From positions 179,784-243,783 of the forward strand of contig VXBM01000760.1 in the NCBI GenBank assembly GCA_013400155.1: a stretch of DNA of 64,000 bases, given 5' to 3'. The translations under genes and the position numbers were made by a program. This DNA is from Helopsaltes ochotensis (Eukaryota; Chordata; Aves; Passeriformes; Locustellidae). Positions within the stretch are counted from its first letter, which is position 1, and each line of letters begins with the position of its first letter. The notes under the pieces were generated by a model. That model had not been told where the DNA came from and made no database searches. It saw only the letters and a list, made by a program, of their open reading frames with translations. Shown piece by piece: positions 11,801-23,535 of the stretch.

Positions 11801-14800
11801 GAAGACGAACCTCCCAACAGACTGTGGTAGCAAGTGCTGGATGCATAAGGGTGATTAAAGTACATTATAACTGATGCACAATAAACTGTATAACGTATTG
11901 ATTTCCTGACACAGAAAACTCATTTAAGAGATGCAAGTAAGGAACAGGTGAATTAAACACAAACCTGTTTTTATTCAGAATGCATTGAGAACAACCGATT
12001 CTGACATCAGTATCTTTCTCTCACAGACTTTCAGAAATGGTTTGTCTTGGGGATGAAACTGAAAGACATAATGTAAATGGCTTCAGAAAAATATGAGAGC
12101 AAATGACACACAGAAATGCACTGCTGCTTTATGTCCATTTCTTCAAAAACATCTTGGCAAAAACAAGAAAAGAAATTCCCCCCAACCCAACCTTCAAAAC
12201 ATAACCAAGCAAAAAAACATATAAAAAAATTATGTCTGGTACCAAATAATTTTACAGTAATAACTTTTCTTATGAAAAATACATTTTATATTATGATTTC
12301 AGGTGATTAAATTAGGTTTCTATATAATACATGAAACAGGTGTTTCCATATTTACAGTATATATGAGCTAAAATGATCCATCATTTGAATAGCCAGTATA
12401 AAAAAATTTCCAAGTGTACAAATGAACCTTGCCTAAATAAATGTATTTACTATTGACCTATTAATAAAATATATACTTCTAGTTATGAATATACAATTTT
12501 AATAAGATTTATAAGTATTTTCTAATTCATATCCCTGGGGAGGCTGCGAAAAATATTCCTCAACAAATCACAAATAAGTATTGTTGAAAAGGAAGCAAAC
12601 TGATATTCATATGAGGACAATAATACCATTTCCTACCTTATGATTAAAAATAAGAATGAATTGTTCCTCCTGTAGCTCATAAAGATTGACCTCTTACTGA
12701 TCTCAATTCTTCATGCATTAGCTACACCAGTTCCCTTCTTCCTGCTTTCAGCACTGTTGTACTCCTTTTCTTATTCTGATGCCAAAATAATATTACTTTT
12801 TCTATGCAGTTGGCTCCAAACCATCTCTTATAATTCCTTAAATTTCTTCTTACCTCTTTGTTGCTGGCTGACTAAGAAAGGGTGTAAATGGCCTGGGGTG
12901 ACCAAGTTAATTAGCCAACAGACATACTAAAGAGAATTGCACTTATATTGAAATCGTAATCTTCTCTGCTTCAATGTATAAATTAGGGCCTTCTTAGCGT
13001 GCAAATTTATAGAAATTTTATACCTTTCAGACTGCAGCATCTATCAATTTTTCTGAAAAGATTTGAACAAGATATTCAAAACTTTTTGAGGATAAGTGCA
13101 GTCAATTATAATCAATATGGTGGCTACGAAAACAAAGCTTATGGGAGGAAAGCTGCAAATCTTTAATGTACTATATGAAAAAGTATTGATCAATAGAATT
13201 TGTTGTATGTCATATAGCTGTAGTCCAGATTAGTTGATGAATCTGTTTTGCCTGTTGTAGTCTTTTTCATCCAGTCTAAATCCAAGTCATTAGCATCTAT
13301 CTGAGTTTCCTGACTGAAGTCTAAACTTTATTGTCATTTTCTTCCAAATAAAGATATTGTAGCTTATTCTAGTTTCATAAAATGACTGTGTATGTTACTT
13401 CATTTATGGTTTTTTGACTCTTAATTTTAGTATCATTTGGGTATTACTTCCTTTCTAGAAAAAAAAAACAAACTCTGGTGATCTGAGTGGAAGCCATTAT
13501 TTTTATAGGTGTAGGCATAACAAAAGTAAGGTACAAATAATATAATTCAAATATTAATAGATCTGTGGAATTCCTTTGAAAACTTTATGGCTCTTTCAGT
13601 CAGTAGAAAACCCAACACAGGGATTGGCAGTATGAAACTACAGAAGACGAAACCAAGGCCTGAAAGGTCTACATTATAGTTTGCCAATCAAAACATTAGA
13701 ATGTATTCCTCCATGAGAAAAGATTGTGCAGTCTTAAGATTTCCTTTCAGACTCACAACAACCTGGTCACTCTCTAACTGTAGTGAGAAATAGAGCTTGT
13801 GCAGGAATCCTTGTAACTGACATAATGAGAAAATCTCTGCTCTTTTTATGTCTAGAAGCCTTTCCTTCAAAATAAGTGAGTGACTTTTTTACTTAAGAAT
13901 TGTTATTTTATTGTGCATCTAATCAAGTTACAAATAATTATAAACATCAGTAATTTAGAACTGAATTTGTCAGGTGCAAGTTTATGGTAGTTTTACATGA
14001 ATGCCCAATATTTTGTTTGCCATTCACATTTTTCATCTCATAGATTTTAGCACATCAAAGAATATTAAATAAAAAACAGTAATTCCTTAGACATAGCAAG
14101 GGCTTTTACAACTTTAACCTGTTTCTCTTATGTGAAGTGAAAAGTGGAATATGAAAATAGGTTTTGTTTAAGCAGCTTGAAGAAGTAGCACAGGTCATGC
14201 CCACAAATTAGCGAAAATTAGAATTCATGTTTGGTATTTTCATCTTCCGCTGGAAATCACATTGTGCACTCAAATAGTTTATCTTGAAGTCTGTATTTTC
14301 TGCTGGAGTACTTTCCAGGGCTCTCTCAATCTTTGCTATAGAACAGGCTCTAAAGTCTTTATCTCCACAAATGAACTAGTGTCTTCAGTACTATTTCAGC
14401 TTGTCTTTGCCTTTTTTTTTCCTTGAGAAAATATTTCACCTTGGTAGCAGCAAAATATGATTCATACAGAAATGATTGAAACATATATGTTTATTTGGAA
14501 TTGTTTACTCTCCCCCTCGTTCACCTTTTGTGTGTGTGTCTTTTTTTTTCCCTGGGAAATAGTGTTCTAAAAATTGAGCTATGGTTCAGAAAAGCATCTG
14601 CTTCCTCTCAAATTCTACAATTCAGCAAATGCTGTAAAAATACAGTAAAGTAAATTACATGCCTCTATGCAAAACTGAATAAGGTAAGAAGTTGGGCAAG
14701 AGTCCATGAGGATTTCTGTGATAATGCCTTTTTAAGTCTAATACTTTCAGTTTCATTTAGTGACTACAGAACCCAATAATTTGAGTCAGCAGATCTCATT

Positions 14801-17800
14801 AACAGTCTTTGATAATCCTTTGATGGGAGACCTATACTGGCAGTAATTAATATTGGCAATCTGCATATCAACATTTGGTTTCCAATGACAGACAAGTCAT
14901 GTTCAGGTACACTTAGAGGGTAAATGATGGCACTTATGGGAAGTTTCCTAAAATTCATGTGCTTTTCAGAGCATTTTTTCTTAAGAAGCTGCTCTTTTTC
15001 ATCTCTGCAAAAATATTTAGAAATTTGGTACCAAACTCAGAAATATTTCCAATTTTATCAGGTGTAAGTACCATAACTGCTATATTTCTTACAGCTGTGC
15101 AGCTCCCCAAGTTTTCAGGATGATGTAAAACCATGAATAAGGATGAAAATAAGATCAGAAAAATTCATAGGAGTTGGTTAAAAAAATTGTATACTGTTTT
15201 TATTTTGATCAAGATGCTGTGTCCAGCAATACACTCGTGATTTATTATTAAGAATTTGAAAAAATCTTCCTAAGTTGAGAAATATTCTGAATTCTCTGAA
15301 AAAAAAAACATTGTTAAAGAAATTTGTTTTCTTGAGTTATAGAGCTGATCTCAGAATCTGGCAGAGATCCCTATTGCAAGGACAAGGATGATGGCATAAG
15401 AAGGATAGCATAAACTACCAGTGTCAAACTGCACACTGACTTTCTCTGCATGGGAAACTGGTGCCTTTGAATCTTTTAATTTTCTTATCATTCTTTTCTA
15501 CTCTGGTTACACCCACAGTATTATCTCAGACCCCCCTGAGGTGCTTAATGCTTCTACAGTTCTCTAAGGACAGCAGGAGAAACAAACACTTCTTTGATAA
15601 ACAATCCAGCTACAACAGCTACCTACAGCAATTGTGAAATATTTGTTTGGCTGCTCACTGTCCTGGCCCGAGGGCAGTCTGTCTCTTCTGTGATTTGCCT
15701 AAGAAGCCTGTCCAGCCTTATGACAATAGAAGGAATGGATTTCTCTCAAATGGTATTGCAGCTGGTGACTAGATTAGTTGCCCCAAACTATTAACTCTTC
15801 CTGTGTTGTTGGGGTCTAATATGCAAAGGTCAGTCCTGAAGAAATATACATTTCACTGGATTGTTTAAGGCTGTATATGGAATATATACTGGTGTATAAT
15901 AAAATTTTATTTCTATGACAATTCAGTCCCAGCAAAAAATAGCATGTGACAATTGACAGTATCCTTTCTTCTTGCCTACTACTGACTGTATGTCAAGATA
16001 ACAAAGCATGCAGTGCATGTAGACAGCAGAATAAGCATTACTGGGAAGCTGTTACAAATGTGTAATATAATGGTTCTTCTCTAAAATCTTTAATACATTG
16101 CCCTCACCACACCAGTTCTGCTCTTCTGGATGCGCTTGAAAAATTTCAGTTCGTGGTGCAGTATGGATGATGTGGAAATGCCTATCTGTCAAATTGCTGA
16201 GTAAGTATTGAAGGTGGAGGGAATGGAAACAAGGCTTGCTTGCAGCAAACACCAAGCTAAGACATTGAGCCTTTACAATTTTTAGTTAACTTCCTGATCA
16301 TTTGTATTAGTGTTCATGATTCCTAGGCAATCCACCCTGTTTCAGAGGTGTTCATTCTTAATTTCTCATCATGTGAGAGACTGTACTCGGAACTGTCAGA
16401 GAGTGTCCTCGTGCCATACACGTGTACGGATCATGGATGTACCTGCAGTCAGCTCAAAAGAGAAAAGTGGCACCATGAAGCTAATTTACCTTGGAGAAAG
16501 GCAGGGCTTTGAAGATAATGTGACACTGCATTGTGCTTCAGAAGGCCTGGGCCAGCATTTCCCTGAGCACAGTGCCGCGCTGCTCCACAGGAGCACAACT
16601 TTGGAATATCGCATGCCTTTTTCTGCCATACAAGGTAGACCTGGTCCGAGTCATAGCTCATTGTGGCAAACCATCCCAGCCACCAGAGCAGACTGGCTGC
16701 AGCCCTTTTTTAGTAAACCACTGGTCATTTTCTAAGCAGAGAATGCTGCTGCATGCTTTCAAAAAATTCTTTTTCCTCACAGCCACCTACATTGGAAAGG
16801 GATACATCTACATAAGTTGAATATATGATATGTCTAATGAGGCTAAAAGGTAAGAATTATCAGCACTCATTGTTCAAAATGTACACCAAATATCAGGGGG
16901 AAAAAATTTAAAACTCTACATTTTTTGGTATTCTGGAAATGTCCTTCTGCCTTCAGTCCATTTTGAAAGGGTGAAATACTGCTGAAGACGCTGAAGGTGT
17001 TACTGATTGAAAAATGATGAAAGGGCAGAAACTGGTGTTTCGTGTTTCCCAGAGGTAGAAAGGCATCTACTTTTCGTAAAATAAATGCCATTAAGGGTTT
17101 AACAAAAACATTGTTCTATATTAGTGGCAATCCATAGCCAAGTACGATTTTAGGCAGCAGATGTGGGAAGAAACATGAGAATGATTCTAGGGTTATACAG
17201 AATTCCACCTGCTGTCTTGTCTGCTGAGACTTTTTTGTTAAATACTTTTAATTGTAGTGGAAACATAAAAGTGTTGATCCTTACACCCAGTCTTGGAAAA
17301 ATATGGAATGTGATGGGTTTGTACTTGTGACACATCATGCTTTGAGGTTAGTTAGAAGTGGGGAGATCTGCTTCTCTCTTTTTAAGAATAATTTCTGTTC
17401 AACTGTTCTGCGTTTCCAACCTGATTTTGTTTTGTTCCTATTTAATTGGAATGGTTGCAGAGCACTGTGAAACGAATTGGTCTGATTTCACTGTCTATGT
17501 TTAATAAATGCAGATGTAAATGATTTATATAAATAGTTAAAGGAGTATCCTAGGTGTTCTATACTTTTTAAACCTGATTTTATTACTTATGATGAATAGA
17601 ATTTTTCTAGAGTATGGGACTTTGGAATTCTCAGCTGTATGGAGAACAACATGACTGATGAGAAAATGGTTATTTATATATTTATTTATTTCATTTCTCC
17701 AAGTTTTTTTTCTCACTGGCAAATGTCATTCATGGGAATAGTTCTGATCATTTGCAAGTGTAGATAATATGCCCCAGAGAAGCACCTGTCTTGAATATCC

Positions 17801-18132
17801 ATTTTTAGAAAAATTCAACAATCTTAGAGCAGCTCTCTCGAGGAGGATTGCTCAATGAGGAAGATGCTTGAAGAGTAGGCTTCCTGCCAGTGTAAGACTC
17901 ATTGATTCAGTGCAATTCTTCAGGATTAAGAAGAAATTTCTTATCTCACAAGGGATCTATTAAAATTTGTCTACTTGACTACTTGCAGTTTCTGTTTGAA
18001 ATCACTGTTTCTTGGTTGAAATATTGTCCTTGCTCTCTTGATCTGGCTCTGTTCTCTCATATAAGAAAACCATTTACTGTATTCATATATCTCCAGCTGA
18101 GTTAGATCCATTGGAAATAAACAAGTATGGAT
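8848..18132. other. Long unique AT-rich stretch, no gene seen
   Basis: About 9.3 kb without any repeat family that I can name. It contains only minor simple sequence: a T run near 9009-9023, (AAAT)n near 9699-9713, a polypyrimidine tract at 10650-10725, and (GT)n near 14530. Somewhat GC-richer patches occur at 11070-11300 and 16310-16740; the second holds a 141-codon plus-strand frame overlapped by a minus-strand frame, and I recognise no domain in either. Old decayed repeats, introns of an unseen gene or regulatory DNA could all be here, but the sequence alone does not show them. Confidence 0.5.
10650..10725. repeat. Polypyrimidine (C/T) tract
   Basis: A stretch of about 75 bases is almost entirely C and T on the plus strand, with cccctt-, cttgc- and cctcc-type runs. 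Such tracts arise by slippage and can adopt triplex structures; no gene lies next to it, so I assign no function. Confidence 0.6.
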
Positions 18133-18430
18133 TTATTTTCCCCTAGCATTCATTTCACAATATTCCAGAAGGCTGACTGGTTTGTCCACTTCGTCTGATG
18201 TACTGCAGAAAATCTGTTTCATCTGTCCTTGGATAATCACAGCTGGTAGATCATCACCTGAAGGGTCTGGAGCAGGCTGGTGAGGCTTCTTCTTGAAGAT
18301 CAGGGGCTTAACCTTCTTCGTTCTGAGCCAAGTGAAGGCACATCTTGTCATGCAAACGAAATACAGGTATTGGTCCACAACACATTTTATTTCCAGAGGT
18401 TGACAGTTAATTTTGACTTTTTCCTTTAAA
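18133..18430 (-). CDS. Candidate terminal coding exon of an unidentified gene (uncertain)
   Basis: Reading the minus strand, a good 3' splice site (acttttttag, AG at 18432-18431, with gattaa-type branch-point candidates just upstream) is followed by 98 codons open to a TAA at 18133-18135. The peptide is hydrophilic and non-repetitive: a Cys-containing start (...KINCQPLEIKCVVDQY), then a basic KKVKPLIFKKKPHQPAP segment, then PSGDDLPAVIIQGQ, and a C-terminus ending EMNARGK. Local GC is above the surroundings and synonymous positions look protein-like (runs such as ATC TTC AAG AAG AAG). The stop codon overlaps an AATAAA (gaaaataaatcc). There is no ATG near the start, which fits an internal start of reading after splicing. 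I do not recognise the protein. It could be a real last exon, a decayed exon, or chance. Confidence 0.35.
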
Positions 18431-19286
18431 CTAAAAAAGTTTAATCAAGTTTAATCTAGTTTATTGAAATGTAATTACAAGGAAAAAAAATTAAACAACA
18501 CAACTTAGTAATAGGAGCAATGACTTTTTTGACTTTTTCCACTACTGAATCCAAATCTGAAAGGCAGGTGATTTATGTGAGGAAAAATATGGTTCTTATA
18601 AAATGTGAGAGAAGTGTTGTAAGAACTCAGGTTGCGGGGGTAATCTAGTGTTCCTTGCTGGAGTCAAGGGCAAATGTCTATGGACTGCGGTAAGGTTATG
18701 ATGTCCTCTTGTATATAAGTCCCTTATAGCATTCTGTTATCAGAAAAGCTACTGTCTTTCCACTGTATTTTCTGCCACCTGACATGACAACTAAGTTCCT
18801 ATAAGACAAGTGATAAACATTGATATAAATTGATCTATTTCAGCAGAGCTGGACCAATTTTTACTCTCTGGAGGGATGACCTTTGGTACATGAATACATC
18901 ACATCTTGCAAAATTTTATCACTGACATTTTGGTTCCTGTAACAAATGAGCATCTTGGAGCTGACCTTTTTCATGAAGCAAAATTCCAAGTATCACCATC
19001 AGAATATCTCATTCTCCTTCTAAAATAATGTATAAGCCAACAAAACAAACAATGAACTTATTAAATGTTAAAAACAAAAGAGAAAAAAAAGAAATATCAT
19101 ATTAAAAATGTTTAAGAATTAAACAAAAGTTTATAAATATCTTCTATGTACATACAGGTATTTTCATTGAAAACATCTTCTCCCTCACTTTTGGTTCTTT
19201 AAAAAATCATAGTACATATAAGAAGAGCGGATGTATTCTTTGTTTACCAATCTAAATCTCAGTTTTTCACTGTGCCAAAACCATGT
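18431..19286. other. Unique AT-rich DNA
   Basis: No gene or repeat family recognised. If the exon candidate at 18133-18430 is real this would be its upstream intron. Confidence 0.5.
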
Positions 19287-19383
19287 ATTATTTCTATTAT
19301 TTCTATTTCTATTTCTATTTCTATTTCTATTTCTATTTCTATTTCTATTTCTATTTCTATTTCTATTTCTATTTCTATTTCTA
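19287..19383 (+). repeat. (TTTCTA)n hexanucleotide microsatellite
   Basis: After an imperfect attatttctattatttct lead-in, the sequence is a pure run of the six-base unit up to the edge of the assembly gap. Frames through it translate as FLFLFL, ISISIS or FYFYFY and are artefacts. Confidence 0.95.
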
Positions 19384-19588
19384 NNNNNNNNNNNNNNNNN
19401 NNNNNNNNNNNNNNNNNNNNNNNNNNNNNNNNNNNNNNNNNNNNNNNNNNNNNNNNNNNNNNNNNNNNNNNNNNNNNNNNNNNNNNNNNNNNNNNNNNNN
19501 NNNNNNNNNNNNNNNNNNNNNNNNNNNNNNNNNNNNNNNNNNNNNNNNNNNNNNNNNNNNNNNNNNNNNNNNNNNNNNNNNNNNNNNN
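19384..19588. other. Assembly gap (205 N)
   Basis: A run of N directly abuts the hexanucleotide microsatellite, so the gap probably reflects unresolved repeat length. The true size is unknown. Confidence 0.99.
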
Positions 19589-20111
19589 TATATTATTTAT
19601 TTGTGTTTTTATAAATGACTACTCAGCTATGTATACAGGAATCTAGACAAGCTGCTCGGAATGCTCTCGGACCTGCTTTTTCCTAAAGGCATACCATAAA
19701 CTTGACATACTAGTTAAGCTTCTGATTCTGTATTGTAGGTAAGTAGAACACTTAAGAACACTTGTGTCTTTGAAAGGAATATTTCATTAGATTTTCAATT
19801 TCAACCTAGAAGAGTTCAGGTGAGCTTGACAGGATTCTTGTTTTTTTCTCCCTTTTCCACAAATCATGATGTAAAAAATCCAGTTAATTTCAGTGGGGTT
19901 CAACACAGTCAGTGAGAAGGTGGTTTCACAGGTCATGATCTTATGCATATAAAACAATGGTTATGAATTTCCTGTGCACCCATGGATAGTACAGGCTGTT
20001 ACCTCAGATACTTTGGAAATACTGAAGTGGATCAGATCCTTTTCTTCCAGTATATTTTACTGTTTTACCTTTTTCCCACCCGTACTTCTTGCCAGGAAAA
20101 AATCCCTTTTG

Positions 20112-20188
20112 TAGAACCATTGAATCATTAAGGTTGGAAGAGACCTCTAGGATCGGCAGACCAACAATTAACTGAGAACCACCATATG
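20112..20188 (-). mobile_element. CR1 3'-end fragment
   Basis: The plus strand reads gaaccattgaatcattaagg, ttggaagagacctctaggatc and accaacaattaac, the reverse complement of a CR1 3' tail. It is a very short 5'-truncated copy, as is common for CR1. Confidence 0.75.
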
Positions 20189-20624
20189 GAAGTGAATGAT
20201 TCCGAGGTTAAAAAATGGATTGCTCCAGGTGTTAGGTACTGTTCACCCAATGAAAAATGTAAAAAATTCCAGACAATCTCAATATTGTTACCATAAGTGG
20301 GACTAGGACTTCATTCAAGGAGACAAATGTACATGTTGACCTGCTGATAAGCAGCATTTATATTTCTAGTCCACTCTTATATAAGTCAATCTGATCTCAA
20401 AACTTGTTGTTAATATTCCTCAATTCTTGTAACAGAAAAAAAATAATTGTGCCATTTTGCAAGCCAGTAACAGTTGTTACTTGATTCAACAGTGAGATTT
20501 CACTCTGCATCAACTTATTCCCAGTAATGACTCTTTGAATACAAAACTGCATTTTCAATGGTCATTCAAACACATGACTTTGACATTTTCAGTGCAGAAA
20601 AAAGCTGATTCCTTTGTATCTTAC

Positions 20625-20768
20625 AAAGGAGAAAATAAAAAATGTTGAACAGGTCAGCTGGTGCTCTTCCTACACATCCCTTCCGGAAACGTGTGGGTAT
20701 TAATTTATCAGTGAGTATCTCACGTGCTTCAAAAGTGAGCTCATTGTCACTGCCTCTTTCTGACTGAC
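20625..20768 (-). other. Weak internal-exon candidate (144 nt)
   Basis: On the minus strand a pyrimidine-rich acceptor (ttttactccatcttgcatccag) precedes 144 open bases, which end at a gtaaga donor (GT at 20624-20623). The exon would be phase 1 on both sides and encode about 48 residues, including SERGSDNELTFEAREILTD. It lies on the same strand as, and 2.2 kb upstream of, the candidate at 18133-18430, but the phases do not join directly, so another exon would be needed. I recognise no domain. Chance occurrence of both splice signals is quite possible. Confidence 0.18.
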
Positions 20769-21734
20769 CTGGATGCAAGATGGAGTAAAAACGTGAACAA
20801 TTAAAATCCATCTGGTGTGCTGAGACATTCAAGCAACTTTGGCAAAGGAGATACAATCTATATTTGAGCCTGCACATCACAAGCTGCTATTACATTTATT
20901 GAAAAACATGAAATATTTGATTTCACCAATTTAGATCACTTTATTAGTTAAGGTGGAAGGCTCATGTTTTGCTATGTCTTAAAATACAAAAGGTTAACTT
21001 TCAAGAAAGGACTGGAACACAACAGCTCTATACATTACTATGCAGCTAGAGCAAGGACTCCAAAAAAAAGCCATGAGTGATTTAATGGGATTCTGAATCA
21101 ACATGACAGACTTCATTTAAAAATTCTGTTGTCTGCTAAAATTATAAAAACACCTGTACAGGAAAGGACCTCTATTGTACACTCTCCTGTCATCTGTCTA
21201 ATAACCTTTATCATAAGGCATGACCCCACTACGTCTGGAAGTTTTATCATGGAAAAAGAAAATAATAATCCATAGCTTTTCAAGCTTTGGTAAATTCATT
21301 CAATTCTGGAGAATCTGTGTATCTTTTCAATTTAATTTTATGTATTATGTGTATTGTAAGGGCGAACAGTCACTTGCCAACATATCTGTAGAAATAAATA
21401 GTGCATTGTATTGCACAGAGCAAACTCTAACTACTTCAGTTGGTCAGATCTGAAGAGATTGGCTGGGAATTGAGAGAAATGCTCTCCACATCCCCAGGCA
21501 TGCCTAGTCCTATCACTGGGCCCATGAAAAGAGGAAAGGTATTGGACCTTTCATCTAAATTTTCATAGCCCGTATGCTCTGGGACCAAGATGACAAACAA
21601 ACGTTTATAAGCAGCCTGCTTCATGTTCTGTCTGTGTGGGTGCAGTCTATGCTGTTGCGCTTTGCCTGTGTGCAAAGGGAAAGGTACATAAATCAGTGCA
21701 ATGGGCCTGCATCAGTTCTGAGTATAAATCAGGG

Positions 21735-21800
21735 ATCACAGAACCATCAAACTGTTTCGATAGAAGACCTGTAAGATCAGGAAGTCCAATTGTACATACA
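21735..21800 (-). mobile_element. CR1 3'-end fragment
   Basis: atcacagaaccatcaaact, then agaagacctgtaagatcagg and aagtccaattgta match the reverse complement of the CR1 3' UTR end. Only about 65 bases remain. Confidence 0.7.
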
Positions 21801-23402
21801 ACATTGATTAATTGTACAACAAGATTCAGCTTTGGCTAAGGGGTAGTCATTAAAGATATTAGAGACTGTAAACCCATTTTTTGGGCCAGGGAGATTTCAG
21901 GACTGTTTATAATCATATTTTGATGCCTTTCTGGTTTTCTTTTGAGTATCACAGGGATGCTAATTATGCAGATGGAAAGGGAATATAAGCATGGATTACG
22001 CCCTAAACCTTTAAACCTTTAAACCTTTTCTAGGTTTTCCCTCTACAATACTACACCCTTGGGAGGCAGAGACAAGAATGTAAAGGTGGGATAAGTTGTC
22101 TCCAGGTAAATCTGATATTTCTGAAATCTGGTGATTGAAGTGGTGTGAGAGAATTATATATTCTGAAGCAATATACTTTTGATATTCTTATAAGGTTTGT
22201 GTGATAATTTTCCTTCCTTGGAGTTCCAGCTCAATTTTAATAGAGCTTCATTGCATGGTTAGATAACTTATTTGCTGATTGGTTCTTCTGTGCTATCATG
22301 TCTTTATTCAGAATTTTAAAACATTCATGCTGATTGACTCGATGAGTATCCAGATCCAAAGGAAGACACATTTAATTCTGTGGAAATGTCATGTCTAATA
22401 CCTGTGCAAAGCCAAGAGTATGCTCTGCTGAACTGAGTTTATCAGTGTCAGATTACTCCAGCTAAACTCTACCAGTCTCCTGAGCAGTTTAATCATTAGG
22501 AGAGCATCTCTTTATCTTCTGGTCACTCAGAGTTTGTGAACACTTCCTTAATATTTCAGGATCTTTTGGTATAAGAGGAGTTATGGCCACAAGTAGCAGA
22601 ATCAGATTCTGGGATTTATTGATATTCCTATTTTTATGGAATATGATTAAATTGTCAGTAAGAGCTCTGATGAGGGTTGCATTTAGGTCTCTTCTAGTGT
22701 CAGTGTGTAATGTCTCATTGTTTGAGTTTACATATGGTGCAAAAATGAAACAAAATCCAAGTTTCTTCCTCAGCAAATAGATTGTTAATTGTCATAGTTT
22801 CAGAATTATTAGAAGAAAATTCATCTAAATCTAATAGAAAAATAGCTGCTGTGAGTGTAGACTCTTCAAAAGTTACAACAGCACTGATTTTTAATTGTTG
22901 GGAGTTGTACAGCTTGCTGTAATTTTAAAGGCAACATACTAGCTGTGATTTTAACCTCTGCATTATTGAAGAAAAATATGTATCTTAATGCCAACTGCGA
23001 GCATAGAAAGGAGTGCTTCATAGTTCATCTGTTATTTCCCCAGTCTGTTACTTATTAGCAACAAACACTAAACATGAAGATCTTCAACATTTACAAGTGG
23101 TCACTGCTGGGTCCCTGAACAGGAGCTAGATACAAGGTTGATGGCTTTAAGGAAGACAAGGGAGCATCCTGCTTCATTTTGAGATAACCTGGCAATGGAT
23201 CAGCTACTAAGAGTTTTGAGTTGGTTCCTCTTCTCTTTAAAATGAAGATCAACTTTAATGAAGATCAGTTTTAATGAAGACAAAGAAAAGCAGTAAAAAC
23301 CAGTGACAGTAAGTAGGGATTTTTTTTTCCTGGGTTTTTTATGTGTGTGAGGGGTTGAGGTTATTTCTGGTTATCAGATACTTCTCTTGCACTTCTTCAG
23401 AA

Positions 23403-23535
23403 AGCACCCAAACAAAATATAAAGCCAAGAAACAGAAAACAAAAACAAACCCAAAAATACCCAAACCAAACAAAAAATCCCCAAACAAACAAACAAACAA
23501 CCCCCAAAAAACCCCACCAAAACCCCAAGCCCTTA
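23403..23535. repeat. A/C-rich low-complexity tract with (CAAA)n
   Basis: The plus strand is almost all A and C, including a caaacaaacaaacaaac run and C4-C5 blocks at 23479-23482, 23501-23505, 23512-23515 and 23523-23526. The minus strand is therefore G/T-rich with four short G runs. Overlapping frames on both strands (23339-23602) are low-complexity artefacts. Confidence 0.75.

Noticed and set aside
16310..16735. 141-codon plus-strand frame in a GC-richer patch
   Set aside because: I recognise no domain, frames overlap on the other strand, and there is no clear splice or initiation context. I left it as unexplained unique DNA.
19231..19646. Frames of 111-127 codons with FL, IS or FY repeats
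   Set aside because: They translate the TTTCTA microsatellite and the adjoining gap.
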